NCBI GenBank assembly: GCA_021464245.1 | Contig: JADCRB010000162.1 | Location: forward strand, 841,476-905,475 | Length of the DNA stretch: 64,000 nt | Source: Carallia brachiata | Lineage: Eukaryota; Streptophyta; Magnoliopsida; Malpighiales; Rhizophoraceae | Reading direction: 5' to 3' | Shown here: positions 11,600-24,549 of the stretch, piece after piece | Layout: the number at the start of each line of letters is the position of its first letter | How positions within the stretch are numbered: the stretch's first letter is position 1 | Program-made: the position numbers and the translations under genes | Notes under the pieces: generated by a model | Told to the model about the DNA's origin: nothing | The model's database searches: none | Seen by the model: the letters and a program-made list of their open reading frames with translations, nothing else

Positions 11600-14500
11600 A
11601 TGAGTGTGTGCTCTGCAATTCAGCTGCATGGCTTTGCTTCTCATCATGGTGATTCTTCTCTTGTTAGAGAAGTTTGCTGCAAGCTGGTTTTTACCCGAAA
11701 GGTAGCTCCTTTTCCTCTTCTTCTTCAACCCCTTTTCTTTTATAAGTTCGTTCTGGGTGATGTTTTAAGATGCAGTGATTTGTTGCTTTTTTTGGGCTTC
11801 CCACTTTGGGTTTGTAGATGGGGTTTTTTTTTTTTTGGAAAAAAAAAAAATTAAAGGTGAAAATTTGGGGTTGTGTAATTTGTGAAAGGAGGTTTCTTGA
11901 TATGTATAATGTAATTCTGTACGCTTTAATAGTTGGATGGTTCTTCAAATTTTGGTGCGTTTGTGCTTTGTCTGCTAACGGGGAATTTGTTACTTGTTTT
12001 TTGATTTGTGACTCTATCAAGACTTCCTGAAACTGTTGCTTCAAATTATACCGTTTCTCTGCTTGGCATGGCTGCTAAATGCTAATGCTATAGTGACAGA
12101 ATTCTATCCTCATAATTTCCAAAAATTTTCAGTCTTGCATTGCATTTTAATTGGCCTGAGTGCGAGAAGATAAAGAGGGCTGGGGGTGGGCCGGGAGGTG
12201 TGATATTTTCTTGCTATATGACCCCTATATGGAGCAGGGAATGTCTAATTGTCCATTTAAGTAATTGGCTTGTGAACAACATGATTATAAGTTTGTTGTC
12301 CTTGGAGTCTGGACACGCTTGCCCGTTTGAGAAGGAGGTCGTGTATGAGTTATGAGAAATGCGTAATCTGCATCAATACTAAAAATAAACTTGGAAATTT
12401 ATGGTCGTAGCAGTGAATGGGATATTAATAAGTTGTACTATATAGAGGAGAGATTAAAATTCTTAATTTGCATCTTCTTTCAATACTCATGTTAGTAGAA
12501 TGGCTAGGGGGGAGCATTTGATCTTATTAGCGTTGAAGTATAAGATATAAAATCCCATATTGGAAAGGAAGCAAGGAGTCAAGCAACATATAAGTGTGGT
12601 TAGAAGACCCATAACCCATGCCTTAAGATTTTAGGTAAGATGTGGTGTCCAAAAGCCCATTTAGTATTGCTTGCTTCTTTCCTCTTGTGATCCATCTAAG
12701 TTACTGGACTTGCGCTTCCATAAATCTTTATAATTAGACTCAAAGAATTTGAGGATAAATATTGAGACTCAGACTGCAATTGGTGAGTAAATGTTAAAAT
12801 AGATGTTTGATGTTGGTAAGCCTTTGGTTGAATACTTTGCTGACATTTGTCAAATCTGAAATGGACCATTCAGTATGACAACTGTGAATGTGCGTGCTGC
12901 TGCTGTTGTTGGTGTGAATGGCACAACTGTGATGCAAAGTGCTAATTATTAGTTAAGGTAGTGGAGTTGGTATAATTTCTTGGATGACTTTCCAGATTTT
13001 CTGGTATAATTTCTACAGACATATCTGGGTGGAAAGCAGTCACCGTGGTTGCTTTATTTCTATTGCAATCAATGTGTCCTCTTTCTAGGCTGAATTCAAA
13101 TGTGATTGGAAGTTTGGAACATGTCTGCACCCTCCTTTCCCTCTTTTTCTGTCCACCTCTAAGTCATAACATTTGCTCATTTCTGCTGTCTCTTTTGCAG
13201 TCAATGCATTGTCTTTTTAATTCTTTACCTCGTTTTCTCAATCACAGTTGGCGCGAAGAACCATTGCTGCTATTATTTAGCTTCTAGATTGTTGATATAG
13301 GTCAAAGATATCTTGCTTCTGTGGAAATTAATGCCTGGGGAGGGTTGAACTTTTTCACTCTTTATTCTTGATGTAACTTCTGTTTGCGCCTTTAAAATGG
13401 TACAAATTGCTTGTTTCTTCATGTTGTGCTCTCTGTCTTTCTCTCACATGCATGCACAGAGAACTGATGTGAGAATATTGGCCTTACTGCAATTTCTACC
13501 GCATCTCCTTTGATTGTTTTATGATTAATTTTAATCCTTCAATGGGTGAGTTTCATTTTGTCTGCAATTGATGAATTGGAATTAATTACCTGCACCCAAC
13601 CCTAAGAAAATTAATTTAGGAATGAGAAATTGAGTATCCATTTCGTCAAATATATAAAAAACCTCATTCTCATCCTGCCTTTATAATTGAGAAACCTTCT
13701 TGTTAGACTTTTCCAACTTTTCAAGGGAATCTTATGGTAGGCAATACCCTTACTGAAATGGAAATTGTGCTGTGGACACTATGTAAACTATATTCTGGTA
13801 TGCAAGACACCATTATGTAAAATTCTAAAATGTGTAATTTCTCAGAGAAATGTCAAAACTTGGTGAAATGATAAAGTTTTTCAGTTAGTGTATTTTGGCC
13901 ATTATATTCGGGTATGCATAGACAACCTTGGAACTCCTGAATTCTGTGTTCTCACTAATTTGAATTCGATGGCACCCTGTTCAGGTTTTGAACATATTAT
14001 TTGCCTCACTAGTCTCTTCCTAGATTCTTGTCAATCTGCATTATTGCAGTTAATCTGTACCCTTTGTGTTTGTTTATTTATTTTCCAGAGGGCTTCTTTT
14101 GTACAGGTTGCACTGTACTGTTGGTACTTGAATTTATGTTTTGACAAAACACGTAGGAACAGAGTTTGGACTCTGCTCATTCATGTAAAATTAGATTCAT
14201 ATAACAAGTGTTTAGTACGGATATTTGTTGAACAGGTATCTTGTTGTCCAGTGGTAACTGGAAACTCAAGGTTCTATAGGAAATCCCTGAATGTGTTTTT
14301 GAAGATGCTTGCTTGAGCATAATTGTGCTCATTGCTAATTGGGATTTTTTCGTAAAATTGAGTCCCTTTTCTTATAGTCATACATATGGTTCATCTTAGT
14401 TCTTGACAGAGTGAATGGCTATGATGGGAAAAAGGAGTATACTGAAATTAGGTACAATTATTTCAAATTCCTTGTGAATACTTATGTTTTCTTTTGCAGC

Positions 14501-14919
14501 CGGTTTGTGGGGGTGGCAATATTTATAACCAAGATTCTCTCGGAACTGAATGGGCATAATAATGATACTCTGAGTGATCATGAGTCGTTGGATATATGTA
14601 TAATCACGAGATATTGAAAACCTTGCCTTAGACAAACTGATAAATCGTGATGAGAAGGTTTTCCAGATGCTTGTATACACTGGCTTGCCTGTTAAAAATC
14701 TATATTTTCGGTTGCTTATGACAAGTATTTATAGTTGTGAAATGATGTTTGCCATTTGTTTATTTTGTTCCTTTTGTGAAACTTGCTTTTGTCTGTGTCC
14801 CTATTCTGCTTATCTGAAGCCTTTTTTGTTATCCCATATGCTCTGTGAATGTAGGTTTGAAGAAAATTGCGATGCAATTGGTGTTTGCTGTAAGGACTAT
14901 GTTCTCTGCAAACATGTAA
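11600..14919 (+). CDS. Candidate multi-exon gene of unknown function
   Basis: I do not recognise this protein. A start at 11600 opens a 34-codon exon (11600-11701; MSVCSAIQLHGFASHHGDSS) after a C/T-rich leader, ending at a GT donor. Plausible later exons are 14089-14184, 14236-14292, 14500-14690 and 14855-14919. The last encodes LKKIAMQLVFAVRTMFSANM and a stop at 14917. The exon at 14500 reads PVCGGGNIYNQDSLGTEW, then continues in two other frames (HNNDTLSDHESLDI, then ENLALDKLINRDEKVFQMLV), so two single-base shifts are needed. The Ser/hydroxyl-rich start with few acidic residues could be an organelle-targeting peptide; that is inference. Total length would be about 170 aa. It may be a decayed gene, or a real one with sequence errors. 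The intron of about 2.4 kb is long for its size. Confidence 0.4.
12530..12725. repeat. Dispersed-repeat-like segment in intron 1 of the unknown gene
   Basis: Contains tcccatattggaaag and, about 80 bp later, attttaggtaagatgtggtg. I associate these words with short LTR-type repeats dispersed in eudicots. No termini or duplications could be defined. Confidence 0.2.
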
Positions 14920-15161
14920 CCTGAAAGCGAGTTTCTTCATGGTATTGTGGAATTTATGGATTGATATAATTATGAGATTTGGAGTGGGGAATGAAGCCAC
15001 TGGTCCGTGTAGCATAGGGAAATTTTATCATGTTGGACAGATGTTTGTAAATTTTTTGTCTTTGGAAATTCTTAAGCTGATGAGTTGAAGTTTTGATTTC
15101 TATTTTCTTCTTTTATCATTTGGTTCTATTCTATCTTCATATTGATCTACCCTTCTCTTTA

Positions 15162-15195
<34 letters not shown>

Positions 15196-15861
15196 CCCGA
15201 ACATGCATGCACAAGCTTTCATTTTTATCATCTGTTTTGGCAGTATGATGCACAGGTATGTATTGGCTTTGACGATGGTGCTTCCCGCATAGAAGAGAAC
15301 TTGAGTTGAGTTTTAGGTCTACAGGGGCAACCCAACAAATTTTAGGAGTAATTTTTAATCTGAGTTGAGTCCGTCTATATAATGTCCACCTTTGTCGAGA
15401 TCTTAATTGCATGCTCAATGGACGAATGTCGAATTTCTTCTGGCCTTATGTTTGTTTATTTATTTGAGGCCAAAATTCGTGAGCAAAAGTATTTTTAATC
15501 ATGTTTTAGTTGCATCTGCTTGTTGGTCTTTTTGACGATGGAACACATTGTCTGTCGGTTGCTGTAGGATGACATGTAGGATATAGTGTTTTGGTCCAAA
15601 TTAGTAAGGGCTAAACATAGGAAGAGTTGAGCTGGTAATTAAGCTGCAGAAAGCGATGTCCAAACATCTATTGTTTTGCTACTAATTGGGTTTGTGACTT
15701 TATCACACCGTTATATAGTTGTTGCTGGAATGTGGTGGAATGTTATTGTTTGAATTTTCTGCACAAAGTGGTACCAAACATTAGTGTTGGTGTTTTTTTT
15801 TTTAATTCCCCCCAAGTCTATTTGTGTCAATATTTGATTTCTAGTTGCTAGAACTTTTGTT
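14920..15861. other. 3' flank of the unknown gene with (CT)n microsatellite
   Basis: Mixed-composition DNA consistent with a 3' UTR and downstream flank. A CT-dinucleotide run occupies about 15163-15196. No other feature is seen. Confidence 0.5.
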
Positions 15862-16496
15862 CATAATTTTTAAAACTGGACCGATTGTTGAGTCGGTGAG
15901 AAGGTTGAGTTAATGAGTTAACGGTCTAATTGGTAACTCGGTAGTTGAACTGGCGGATCAATTCTTATTTAATAAAATAATAATAAATTTATAATTTATC
16001 GATTTTTACTAACAAACAATTAGTATGATTATAAAAAAATAGAATAAAAGTTTACTTATAAACAAAAAAACTTAAAGTACAAAATATTTAAGATAGTTTT
16101 ATAATTAAATGAATCAATAGGATATTCATATCAAAAATAAAATATCGTAGAGTTAATAATAAAATATTCATATGTAAAAATAAAATATCATGGAGTTAAT
16201 ATACGATTAAAAAATATTATATTTCTCATTACTATAAATAGGTATGATTTACTCTCCTTTTAATAAATAAAAAAAAGACAACGAGAAGATTTTGGAAAAA
16301 CAACTCAGGTAACATTGAGCTTTCCGATTCACTAGTTCAAGTTGAGTCAGTGCAGACAATTTCAAGTAGTTTATTTTTTGTCGTAGTTTTATGACAAAAT
16401 CAAACCTGTCCAAGCCTCAATTCACAAATTTTTTAAGCCTCAATTCACAAATTTTTTAATTCGACTATCAGGTCGATTCGATTTTTAAAACTATAT
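15862..16496. mobile_element. MITE-like element with short TIRs
   Basis: The left end contains aatttttaaaactggaccga and the right end, reversed, tagttttaaaaatcgaatcg. The interior is AT-rich with paired gagtcggt/aactcggt words near the left and gattcact/gagtcagt words near the right. A 25-bp direct tandem repeat (agcctcaattcacaaatttt) lies near 16424-16460. The target duplication is not clear. Confidence 0.45.
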
Positions 16497-16540
16497 TTCT
16501 GTTACTCTATACTATAACCCTGGCTACCGTTGACAATTAT

Positions 16541-16664
16541 GTGCATTTGATACATGCTATAATATATAATATTATAAGATAAACTAGTTTAGTCTATTAT
16601 ACTTATAATATAATAAGATTAATTTATCTTATATTGTCCTATATTATACTATATATCAAATGCA
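16541..16664. mobile_element. Short fold-back MITE
   Basis: About 124 bp that folds almost end to end. The terminal tgcatttgata is matched by tatcaaatgca at the other end, and the arms continue with paired ataatata and aagataaa words. Such near-complete palindromes are typical of small MITEs. A target duplication was not identified. Confidence 0.6.
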
Positions 16665-18364
16665 AGTACACACACAGAGAATCGAAACCTAGAAATTTGA
16701 GAGTTGAGGAGTGAACCCCAACTCCCTCAAATTGGTTCACTCCTGTGGGCGGCCACTAGTTAGCGACCGAAATTGCTCGCATTATTAGCAAGTTTGATTA
16801 AAATTGATTTTTTTATTAGGTGGCTTGTTAGATTTTGAATGATATAATGAATATAGTTCTATCCTTTCCATAAATCTCATATCTTATTTTAAGTTTGAAA
16901 CTTGAGATTCCTAAAGTAAATGTTTAATTTTGAATTACTAGGTTGTTCTCTAAGGTTCCGATTAAAATTGTTTTTGAAAATTGTCAAAATAAGCTGAAAA
17001 ACAGGAGCATCGGCTATATCATGGAAAGGAAGAGAAAGATCTCAACCGTAAGACTTTTGAGTCTTTGAACTTAAGCTACTGCTAAGCATAAACCTTTTCC
17101 TTCCTAGCTTGCACTTTAGGAGCTCTTGTAGTTGGGGTTATGTGATAATTATAATGACCTATTACATAGTCCGTGTTATATAAATTTTACAAGTGTTTGC
17201 AAGAAAAAAAAAAATTCTTCAAGTGTTTAACGGTCTCGCGGTCTTAATTGGACCACATAACATAAGGTTCGAATGAAAGATTTCTGGCTTTGGACTTAAA
17301 TCAAGTTTCTCCTTTCATTAGGTAGCTCTATTTGAACATGGTTGTATTCAACTCAATTTGTTAAATAAATAATTTCAATTGCATTCATAAACGAGTGAAA
17401 TCGAGTTGAACTTAAATTTATTAAAGTGCAGTTGAACCTTTTTTTTGTGGGGGGGGGGGGGGGAGCGGGGGTGGGTTGGGAAGGTGGGTTAAACACAAAA
17501 TGTGCTAAAAAAACTAGATTAAGCTCAATCTTCTTAGGCTACTCTTGTTGATGCCAAGATGGGAAAATATAGATAGTTCTTTCACAGTTCTGTAAGAAAG
17601 ATTGTGTGGATGCGCGCCACTAAATATAACCGAACTGCTACACTAGACATGAGGGGAGAGCAAACCCCATAGAACCCAACAAGGGTCACCAGCTCAAGAT
17701 CTAAGGAGATTGCATATGTTTAACCTCACTTTACACCGCGAGCATTTGAACTTTCATCAAATGATCACTCCGCAAGTAGTTTTGTCATTTGAACCACACA
17801 TAAGGTGGTAGAAGATAACAACAATTTGTATTCTATTTGTATCTCTAAAGTAATTTGATGTACATATGGTTCAAGTAAACTTATGCTTTTTATTATTATT
17901 AAAACATCCTCGAATATTATTCTTAGTCAATTAAGGGTCTAATTTTACATTTTATTAAAATATAGAAAAACTATGTGAAAATATAAGTTAAAACGAGAAG
18001 AAAAAATAAAATATAAAAAAAAAACTTGGTCCGGTTGTAAAAAGCAATCCATGGCCCAAAGACTCATAAGGGTTATATATTTCTTATCTAATTATCTGTA
18101 CAGAAACTCCAATATATATAATATAAGAAAATTATATTTCTTATCGAATTGTCTGTACATAAACTCCAATATATATAATAAAAGGAAAGGGAATTGTTAT
18201 TTCCACGAACTAAAAAGTTTGATACACGCACAAGGAACATACAAAAATGGGATCCACATGACTTTTTGTGAGTGTATCAAGTACTTTATGCGTGTAAATA
18301 GTACTTGCCAAAAGAAATTATATTGTAATATTGCTGAGATTTTATCGTCATGTATCATCCATCG
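16665..18364. other. Intergenic DNA between the MITEs and dioxygenase A
   Basis: No coding region is supported. The 17590-17800 segment is less AT-rich than its neighbours and looks like a transposon remnant. An imperfect direct duplication of about 60 bp lies at 18074-18185 (two copies of tttcttatc...ctgtaca...aaactccaatatatataat). It is followed directly by the 3' end of dioxygenase A on the other strand. Confidence 0.45.
17449..17488 (+). repeat. G-run and G-tract cluster (possible G-quadruplex)
   Basis: A run of about 15 G is followed by four more G-tracts of 3-5 (gcgggggtgggttgggaaggtggg), giving many ways to form a quadruplex on the plus strand. The surrounding DNA is AT-rich, so this is a sharp compositional outlier. 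Confidence 0.7.
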
Positions 18365-21300
18365 TCATTTTTGAATCCTCAGATCATTAATATATGCCTT
18401 TCCATCAAGTTTGCGAGCAAAAAGCCTCTTAAAGTAGTCGTGAGTGCCAATCCTCTGGAACAACGGTGGAGTTTCCGGGCTTATAAGACTCGGCGCAGGA
18501 CCAATCTCTGCTTCAAATCTTGGAGCGTAAAATGTGGCGACAGAGAGCCTTTCTTTCATTGAATTAGCTACAGCACGATGCTCAATACTAGGGTAAATTC
18601 CATTCGTTACGATCTGCAAACCAATTTAAGAAAATATCTCATTATTATTTTTGGTATACAAGGACTAGGTTTCGATCCATAGACTTAGAGACTAAAACCG
18701 CATTTTTGGTCTAGTTAAAGGGAGTAAGAGGTTTGGATTTTAAAACTCACGTCTTGTTTCCAATTTTTTATACTTGATGACCGATGGGATATAAATAATT
18801 CTTTGCCATTCAAAATTTTGTTACTAAATATAGGCTTTTTTTTTTCTATTTTTTGGTTCATCAGTGCCAAACTTTTAACCATAGATATTAAAATTGAGAG
18901 TCTAATTGCTCTACTATTAGACCACGGTTCTAATGGTATGTATATTAAGTTCAGTTGAAGAGAGATAGATGTGTCTACAAGAGTGGATTTAGTAGTTAAA
19001 GGTTTAGTTCTTAATGAGTCCCCATCTTAAATTTAAATCTTGCTCTAACTGTTGTTAAAATCTTTAATAAATAGGTAACACGTAAGTCCTAATATAAACA
19101 CTTGGTTGTTTATAAGCGGTCCTGACTTTGAACTAGGACACCTAACTACCCCTAAACTTTTGCCGATGAAAAAATAAGGAGAGATAGATGTACCTCGAGG
19201 ATGTCTCCAATATTGATTACAAAGGCATCAGGGAGAGGGTAAATGGGAACCCAGTTGCCATCTTTCTTAATCTGGAGGCCTTCCATTTCACTGACTTGCA
19301 GGAGGATGGTGAGGCCGACAGCATCGGAGTGAGCATTCAGGCCAATCACAAGGTCTGGTTGTGGGCATGGAGGATAGCAATTCATCCTCATGGATTGAAC
19401 CCCTTCTTCAAACAAAGCTTTCATATCATCAGGGTTTATTCTCAAATTCGTGGCTATCAGATCAATGATTTTCAAGGCAAGCTTCTGTAGTTCCACTGCA
19501 TAAGCTTCTAGATTATCCCTGTGATATATCGCAAAGAAAAATGTTGACAATTTTTAAAGGCAGACAAACAACATGGGATTAAGAAAATCAAAGGGGAGAT
19601 CAATGTAGTTTTTTCCAAGTTTTTTTTTCTTTTGAAAGTTGTTTCGTTCTGGATCTTGAATTTTTCATGAAATATTGTAAAATTCTGAAACTTTATTTTT
19701 CTTTAGAATCCGACTTATGTACAAAAAATGACGAATTTTGCGCTAGTTTCCAAAATTAAAGACTGAGAGATGATAATCATTTGATGAGTCTTCCAATAAA
19801 ATTTTCAAATATTTAATTTTTTTGCGTTTATGATCCTTGGATAAAGACCAATACATTACATACTCGGGTGTAGGTTGAATCCAATAGATAGACATACGTT
19901 ACACAGTAATATTAAGAGAGCAATATAGTAGCATCAAACATAAATCAATACGTTTTACTTGATTTCACATGAAGTTAACTAATAAAATTACTTAAAAATC
20001 CTCTTGTCCTTACCATATTACTCAATAAATATTACTACATAGCAACACTCATAAATAAAAATTGAAAAAAAAAGCATATTTTGGGCGGAGGTTGAACTAA
20101 GACTAATAAACCAGACTAATTCACATAAAAGAGTAGAAAGTGGTGGGGTTTTTTTTTTTTTTGGAACATATGAAATGGTTAGCAACTATTAGGTGTTAAT
20201 TGAGAAGAGAAAGCGGACAAAAATGCTGCAGAAGGTGCACAGTACTTCAGGGGTAAAGCCCCCAGATCACATTTTGGCGAAATTTTTTGGAAGAAGTAGG
20301 AGTCGAACTCCTAATCTCATCCTGGCTGTGAAAGTCAATGGGCTGTGGTGAAAATATAAATAACACTAATTTTAAAGATAACAAATCTAGGGCTATTCAG
20401 CTATCAACGTCATATAATGTAATATTGTTCATTAAAAAAACCGCAACAACGAAAACAACAGTAACCACTAACCAACAAGAAGGGGCTGTTCTTTTTTTTT
20501 TTTTTGGGTATGAATGAGAAGAGTGGGCCAGGCAACACGCACGAAGGATCTTTTATTTTTGTCGGTGATCGCAATATTGAGGATTATTTGTCATTTTATC
20601 TTGATCAGCATTGAAAAGGACAAATGAAAATGGCATTTATGTAATGTAACCAAAGCAAGTCTTCGCATGAATTTTAAGTCAACCATAGTGGTCCTCGTTC
20701 ACCTACTAACAACCCAGTGCAACGTTTTGTTTTACAAGGTTATCGCCCCTTGTTCTAGTGTGAGTAAAATGCTTTCTAGGGAAGTGGTCTACTATGACTT
20801 ATAGTAGTTAGAAGTTCAATCTCTATCTTCAACATTTCAGGTTTACCTTGGGAGGAGTGTATAGAGTTTATAAAATAATGAAATTATTTTTATTATATAT
20901 ATCATAATTTTAATAAATTAAAAAGAAAAATCTTATAAGTCAAGATTTTTTTTTGATTTTCCATACAACTAAAAGGATAACTCCTATCCACAGCAAAAGC
21001 TCAAAAGGATTATAATTTTCATCCACTGATAAAATGCATGTCACTTTCATTTTCAATTATCATCATTGTCCTAATGAAATGGATTAATTAAGAAGATGTA
21101 ATTGAAGTCAGTTTTCCTAAAAATATTATAATTTAATTTCGGACCTAGTCCTTCTTTGTAAACAAAAAAAAAAAAAAAATCTCTGTAAGATTAAAATCAA
21201 ATTATTCACATCTATTGGTCATTTAACTGCCTATGCAACCGATACTCAGACGGAGCGATACCGGTTATTTTTCTGTTACCGAAACTTGCTAGCCGACACC

Positions 21301-21524
21301 AGAATCAAACCCATCGGCAATCAATATTTTTTGTCCCCTTGTAGCTTAGCTTGTAGATAGAACCTTCATTATACATTTTTTTTTTTTTTTTCATTTGGTC
21401 ACCTAGTTTTTTTCATCCTATTTTATATGCATAGAATTTCTCCTTGGTAATCAGTTGATATTGAGTTTGTCCTCATGCACCAACCTTTTGTTTTCTTCCA
21501 AGTGATACTGTTTACTTTTTTGGT

Positions 21525-21566
<42 letters not shown>

Positions 21567-22463
21567 AGTGGGAGAGGGAGTTTTGGGAAAAGGTGAGGCT
21601 TCCTCATATGAGGAGGGAGGGTGAGCATATAGTACATGTCTCCCCAGTCCAGTTTCTGATCCTCAGACACAACAAAGGCCTGTCCAAAACCCTCCACATC
21701 CCCTGCTTGTTGCCAGAATTTCTTCTTCTCTTCCAATGGCATATTAAACAATTCTTTAATCCCTTCTTTTACTTGCTCCACCAATGAAGTGCTAACTCCA
21801 TGGTTTATCAACTGCCACAAAATATGATACTCTCTCCATCAGCCATGAAAATCTTAATATATCTCACTATATCAAAATTTTTTTTTTTTTAAATCTTAAT
21901 CTCAAGTTCCAACTCAAAAAATAATTAGCTTCTTTCAATAAGTTAGGTTTTATATATTACTTGTAGACTTCATTCTCTTCCTCCCAAGTAATATGAGTCA
22001 AAATATACTCAAAAATAATTTTTTTTGAAAACGAGGAAAAGTACAAGAGTCATTGTTAGACTTCTGCTTGAAACATGAAATACATTAATTAAGTCTTTAT
22101 TGGACCCAAGAGGGCAAGATGAAAATAAAAAATAATGAGAGAAGGTAAGACAAAGCCTGTTAGAGATGATTACAATAATTGGATAGTAATAAAAATAAGG
22201 AAGTGTACCTGGAAGAAACCCCAATCTTTGCAGGCAAGATGAAGCTTTTCCAACTCAAACTTCAAAGAGTCCTCTTGATCATGAGAATACAACTTTTGCA
22301 TGTCGATCACGGGAACCTGGGCCAAAGAAGTAGAATTGAGTGTGGTGGGATGGTCTTGGTCAGGACGGACATATCGTTTAGGGACTGTGGCCAGCTGCTC
22401 CTTGGCTAGCTCTTTCACACAAGGCACTGGAAGTGAGCTGCCATATCTTGATTGAGTTTCCAT
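18365..22463 (-). CDS. SRG1-like 2-oxoglutarate/Fe(II)-dependent dioxygenase (A)
   Basis: This is a 358-residue enzyme of the plant 2-ODD (DOXC) superfamily, which couples 2-oxoglutarate decarboxylation to substrate oxidation, probably in the cytosol; the substrate cannot be read from sequence. Exons on the minus strand are 22209-22463, 21564-21811, 19194-19518 and 18365-18613, all in frame with no breaks. The N-terminal DIOX_N part ends in [22 protein letters not shown]. The catalytic part has the iron triad H231-x-D233 (NAHSD) and H288 (SIEHRA), and the 2-oxoglutarate-binding R298-x-S300 (ERLS). The start MET at 22463 fits the family, whose members run 350-370 aa. Intron 2 begins with a GT donor fused to a (TC)n microsatellite. 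Closest named relatives by motif are SRG1/codeine O-demethylase-like proteins. Dioxygenase B at 43682-46300 is a paralogue with the same exon plan. Confidence 0.93.
21531..21562. repeat. (GA)n microsatellite abutting a splice donor
   Basis: An uninterrupted GA run of about 16 units. On the gene strand it is (TC)n and begins directly after the GT of the exon-2 donor of dioxygenase A (donor at 21562-21563). Confidence 0.9.
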
Positions 22464-22582
22464 GGAGATTAAGTTAACTTTATGTTGCGCTTAATTATCA
22501 AATCTCAAAGACCATCCACAAACAGCTTTGAGAGAAAATATTGAATTAGAATCTCCAATTAATGGAGGTACGTACTGAGATG

Positions 22583-22606
22583 GTTTATTATAGACTTTTT
22601 GACCTT
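22583..22606 (-). promoter_or_regulatory. Candidate TATA box and W-box of dioxygenase A
   Basis: On the minus strand the sequence reads ggtcaaaaagtctataataa, about 120-140 bp upstream of the start codon. It holds a TATA-like word (tctataataa) preceded by a W-box-compatible TTGACC on the opposite strand. W-boxes bind WRKY factors in defence-related genes; relevance here is inference. Confidence 0.4.
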
Positions 22607-23990
22607 CTAGATGCTTCATGTACAACAAGGAGTCACCATGAGCATCAGGCACAGCATGTCAAATATGCCTTTTTTTGTTTTGTTTGTCCTATCTCATTTT
22701 CTTGCCAACTTGTTAGGCAGGACTGGGCAAACGGCAAATGACAATGCTACAAATGGAAAACATGGTATGTAAGATTGCAACCGAGTTGATGAGGTTGCTT
22801 AGATTTGTTAGCTCAGCTTGATAAAATATCGCTCGAGCTAAAAGATTTATGTCAGAGCTAGTGACACTGAAGTTTATATTCAAATAAATGAACTAAGCTT
22901 GAAGATAGGCAGAAAGTTGATTTAATTTTTGAACAACTCGTTTAAAAACTCATTGAAAGAGAGAGATTAAAAAAAACTCGTTTAATGTTCGTTAGATTAA
23001 GATCAGTATGTAGCTCATTTTCTAAATACTTCTTATATGTTTATACTTATACTCTAAAGTTAAATACTTTTTTCTTTTAATTGATTATAACTTTAATTAT
23101 TTTATAATAATAGAAATTGAACAAGATATACATGAAGAGTTAATAGATTCAGCTCGATAAAAGATTAACTCGTGAAAACTCATTTACCAAATAAATTTCA
23201 AATAAATGAGATTGGACTAGACTTGATTGTACTCGTTTGCTAAATAACACAAGAGTATTGAATCTCATTTTTATGCTCATTTATTAAACAACCCAAATTT
23301 AAACATGTCAAAATTCTGTCAGTTGAGTTTGTTTATATCCTTAATGTTATGAAAATTGGTAGTACTTATAAATTTCATGCTTTCATCCAATTAACTCAGT
23401 AGTCGTCCAATTAACTCAGTAGTTGAATTGGTAATTTTTTTTTTTTTTTGAGAGGAAATTTAATTTTCTTGGTCTCCTGTCAAATGAGTAAAATATGATT
23501 CTCGAAGCTCTCGAGATTATGATATCTTAAAAATTGGCCCAGCCGCCAGGAAAAAGAAATAGCAATATGGAAAAAGTTTGGTGGTTTTTCCTAAGTAATT
23601 TCAATATATGGTGTTATCTTAAATGAAGTTATTTAGTGTTATCTAACTAATATATTCAATATTTGCTATTTTTAATTATTTATTTAGTATAATTTATTTA
23701 TTATTTTATATCACATAAATTTTTTTTATTTTTTATTTGAAACAGAATGATATAAATTTATGAATGAGTTATATTTAAAAAAAGAAATTAAAGTAAAAAT
23801 TTAATATTTATACTATATCCTCGAAAGTTGAAGTGTTGGAACCTTTTTTTTTTGAGTTATAAAGTGTTGGTATGTAGAACTAATTGCTCGTCTCATTTAG
23901 TAGACAAAGGCACGTGAACTTTTACATACTTTTTAAAACAAAATTGATAAGGTTTGAGCAATCATTCTTGCATCAGACCAATTATAAATT
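22607..23990. other. Dioxygenase A upstream DNA with CTCGTTTA-type repeat
   Basis: Between about 22780 and 23340 are many copies of gctcag/ctcgag/actcgtttaa/tttattaaa words on both strands, the signature of a dispersed plant MITE family rich in 'GCTCG'. A short tandem repeat (ccaattaactcagtag, two copies) lies at 23397-23435. The rest is AT-rich with no coding signal. Confidence 0.4.
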
Positions 23991-24549
23991 GACAAATATA
24001 TGGATTTCATCTACTATCTTTAGTCTTTTTAAAAATTTTATCTACAATATTTTTATATTTTAAATTCTATTCTCTACGTTTCTACCGTCAATCATTTTCA
24101 TTATTCTCTGTTAGTTGGTCGTTAAATTTAATATTTAGCGGTCCAATCATGTCACATCATCTAATTTAAATGATATATTAGTATAAAGTGATGACCTGAC
24201 ATCTAATAAAATGAACTTATCATACCTCATCTTTTTTTAGTTGGTCTTATTTAAACATTTACTTATTCTAATGTATACAGATAACAAACTCTTTATTTTT
24301 ATTTTTACTTTTAACTTTATAAAATTATAAATAACATTTTCTTTTAATTTTTTAAAAATGACAATATTTAAAAAAAAATTTAAAAAAATTATTAGATGTC
24401 AGGTTATCATTTTATACTAATATATCTTTTAAATTAGATAACGTGACGATAATTGGACTGCTAAATATTAAATTTAACGACAAACTAATGGAAGAGAGCG
24501 AAAATGATTGATAGCAGAAACATTAGTAGTAAAATTTAAAACATAAAAA

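Noticed and set aside
20280..20345. tRNA-like words (gtaggagtcgaactcctaatc) in intron 2 of dioxygenase A
   Set aside because: Only a T-arm-like palindrome; no D-arm, anticodon arm or acceptor stem could be paired.
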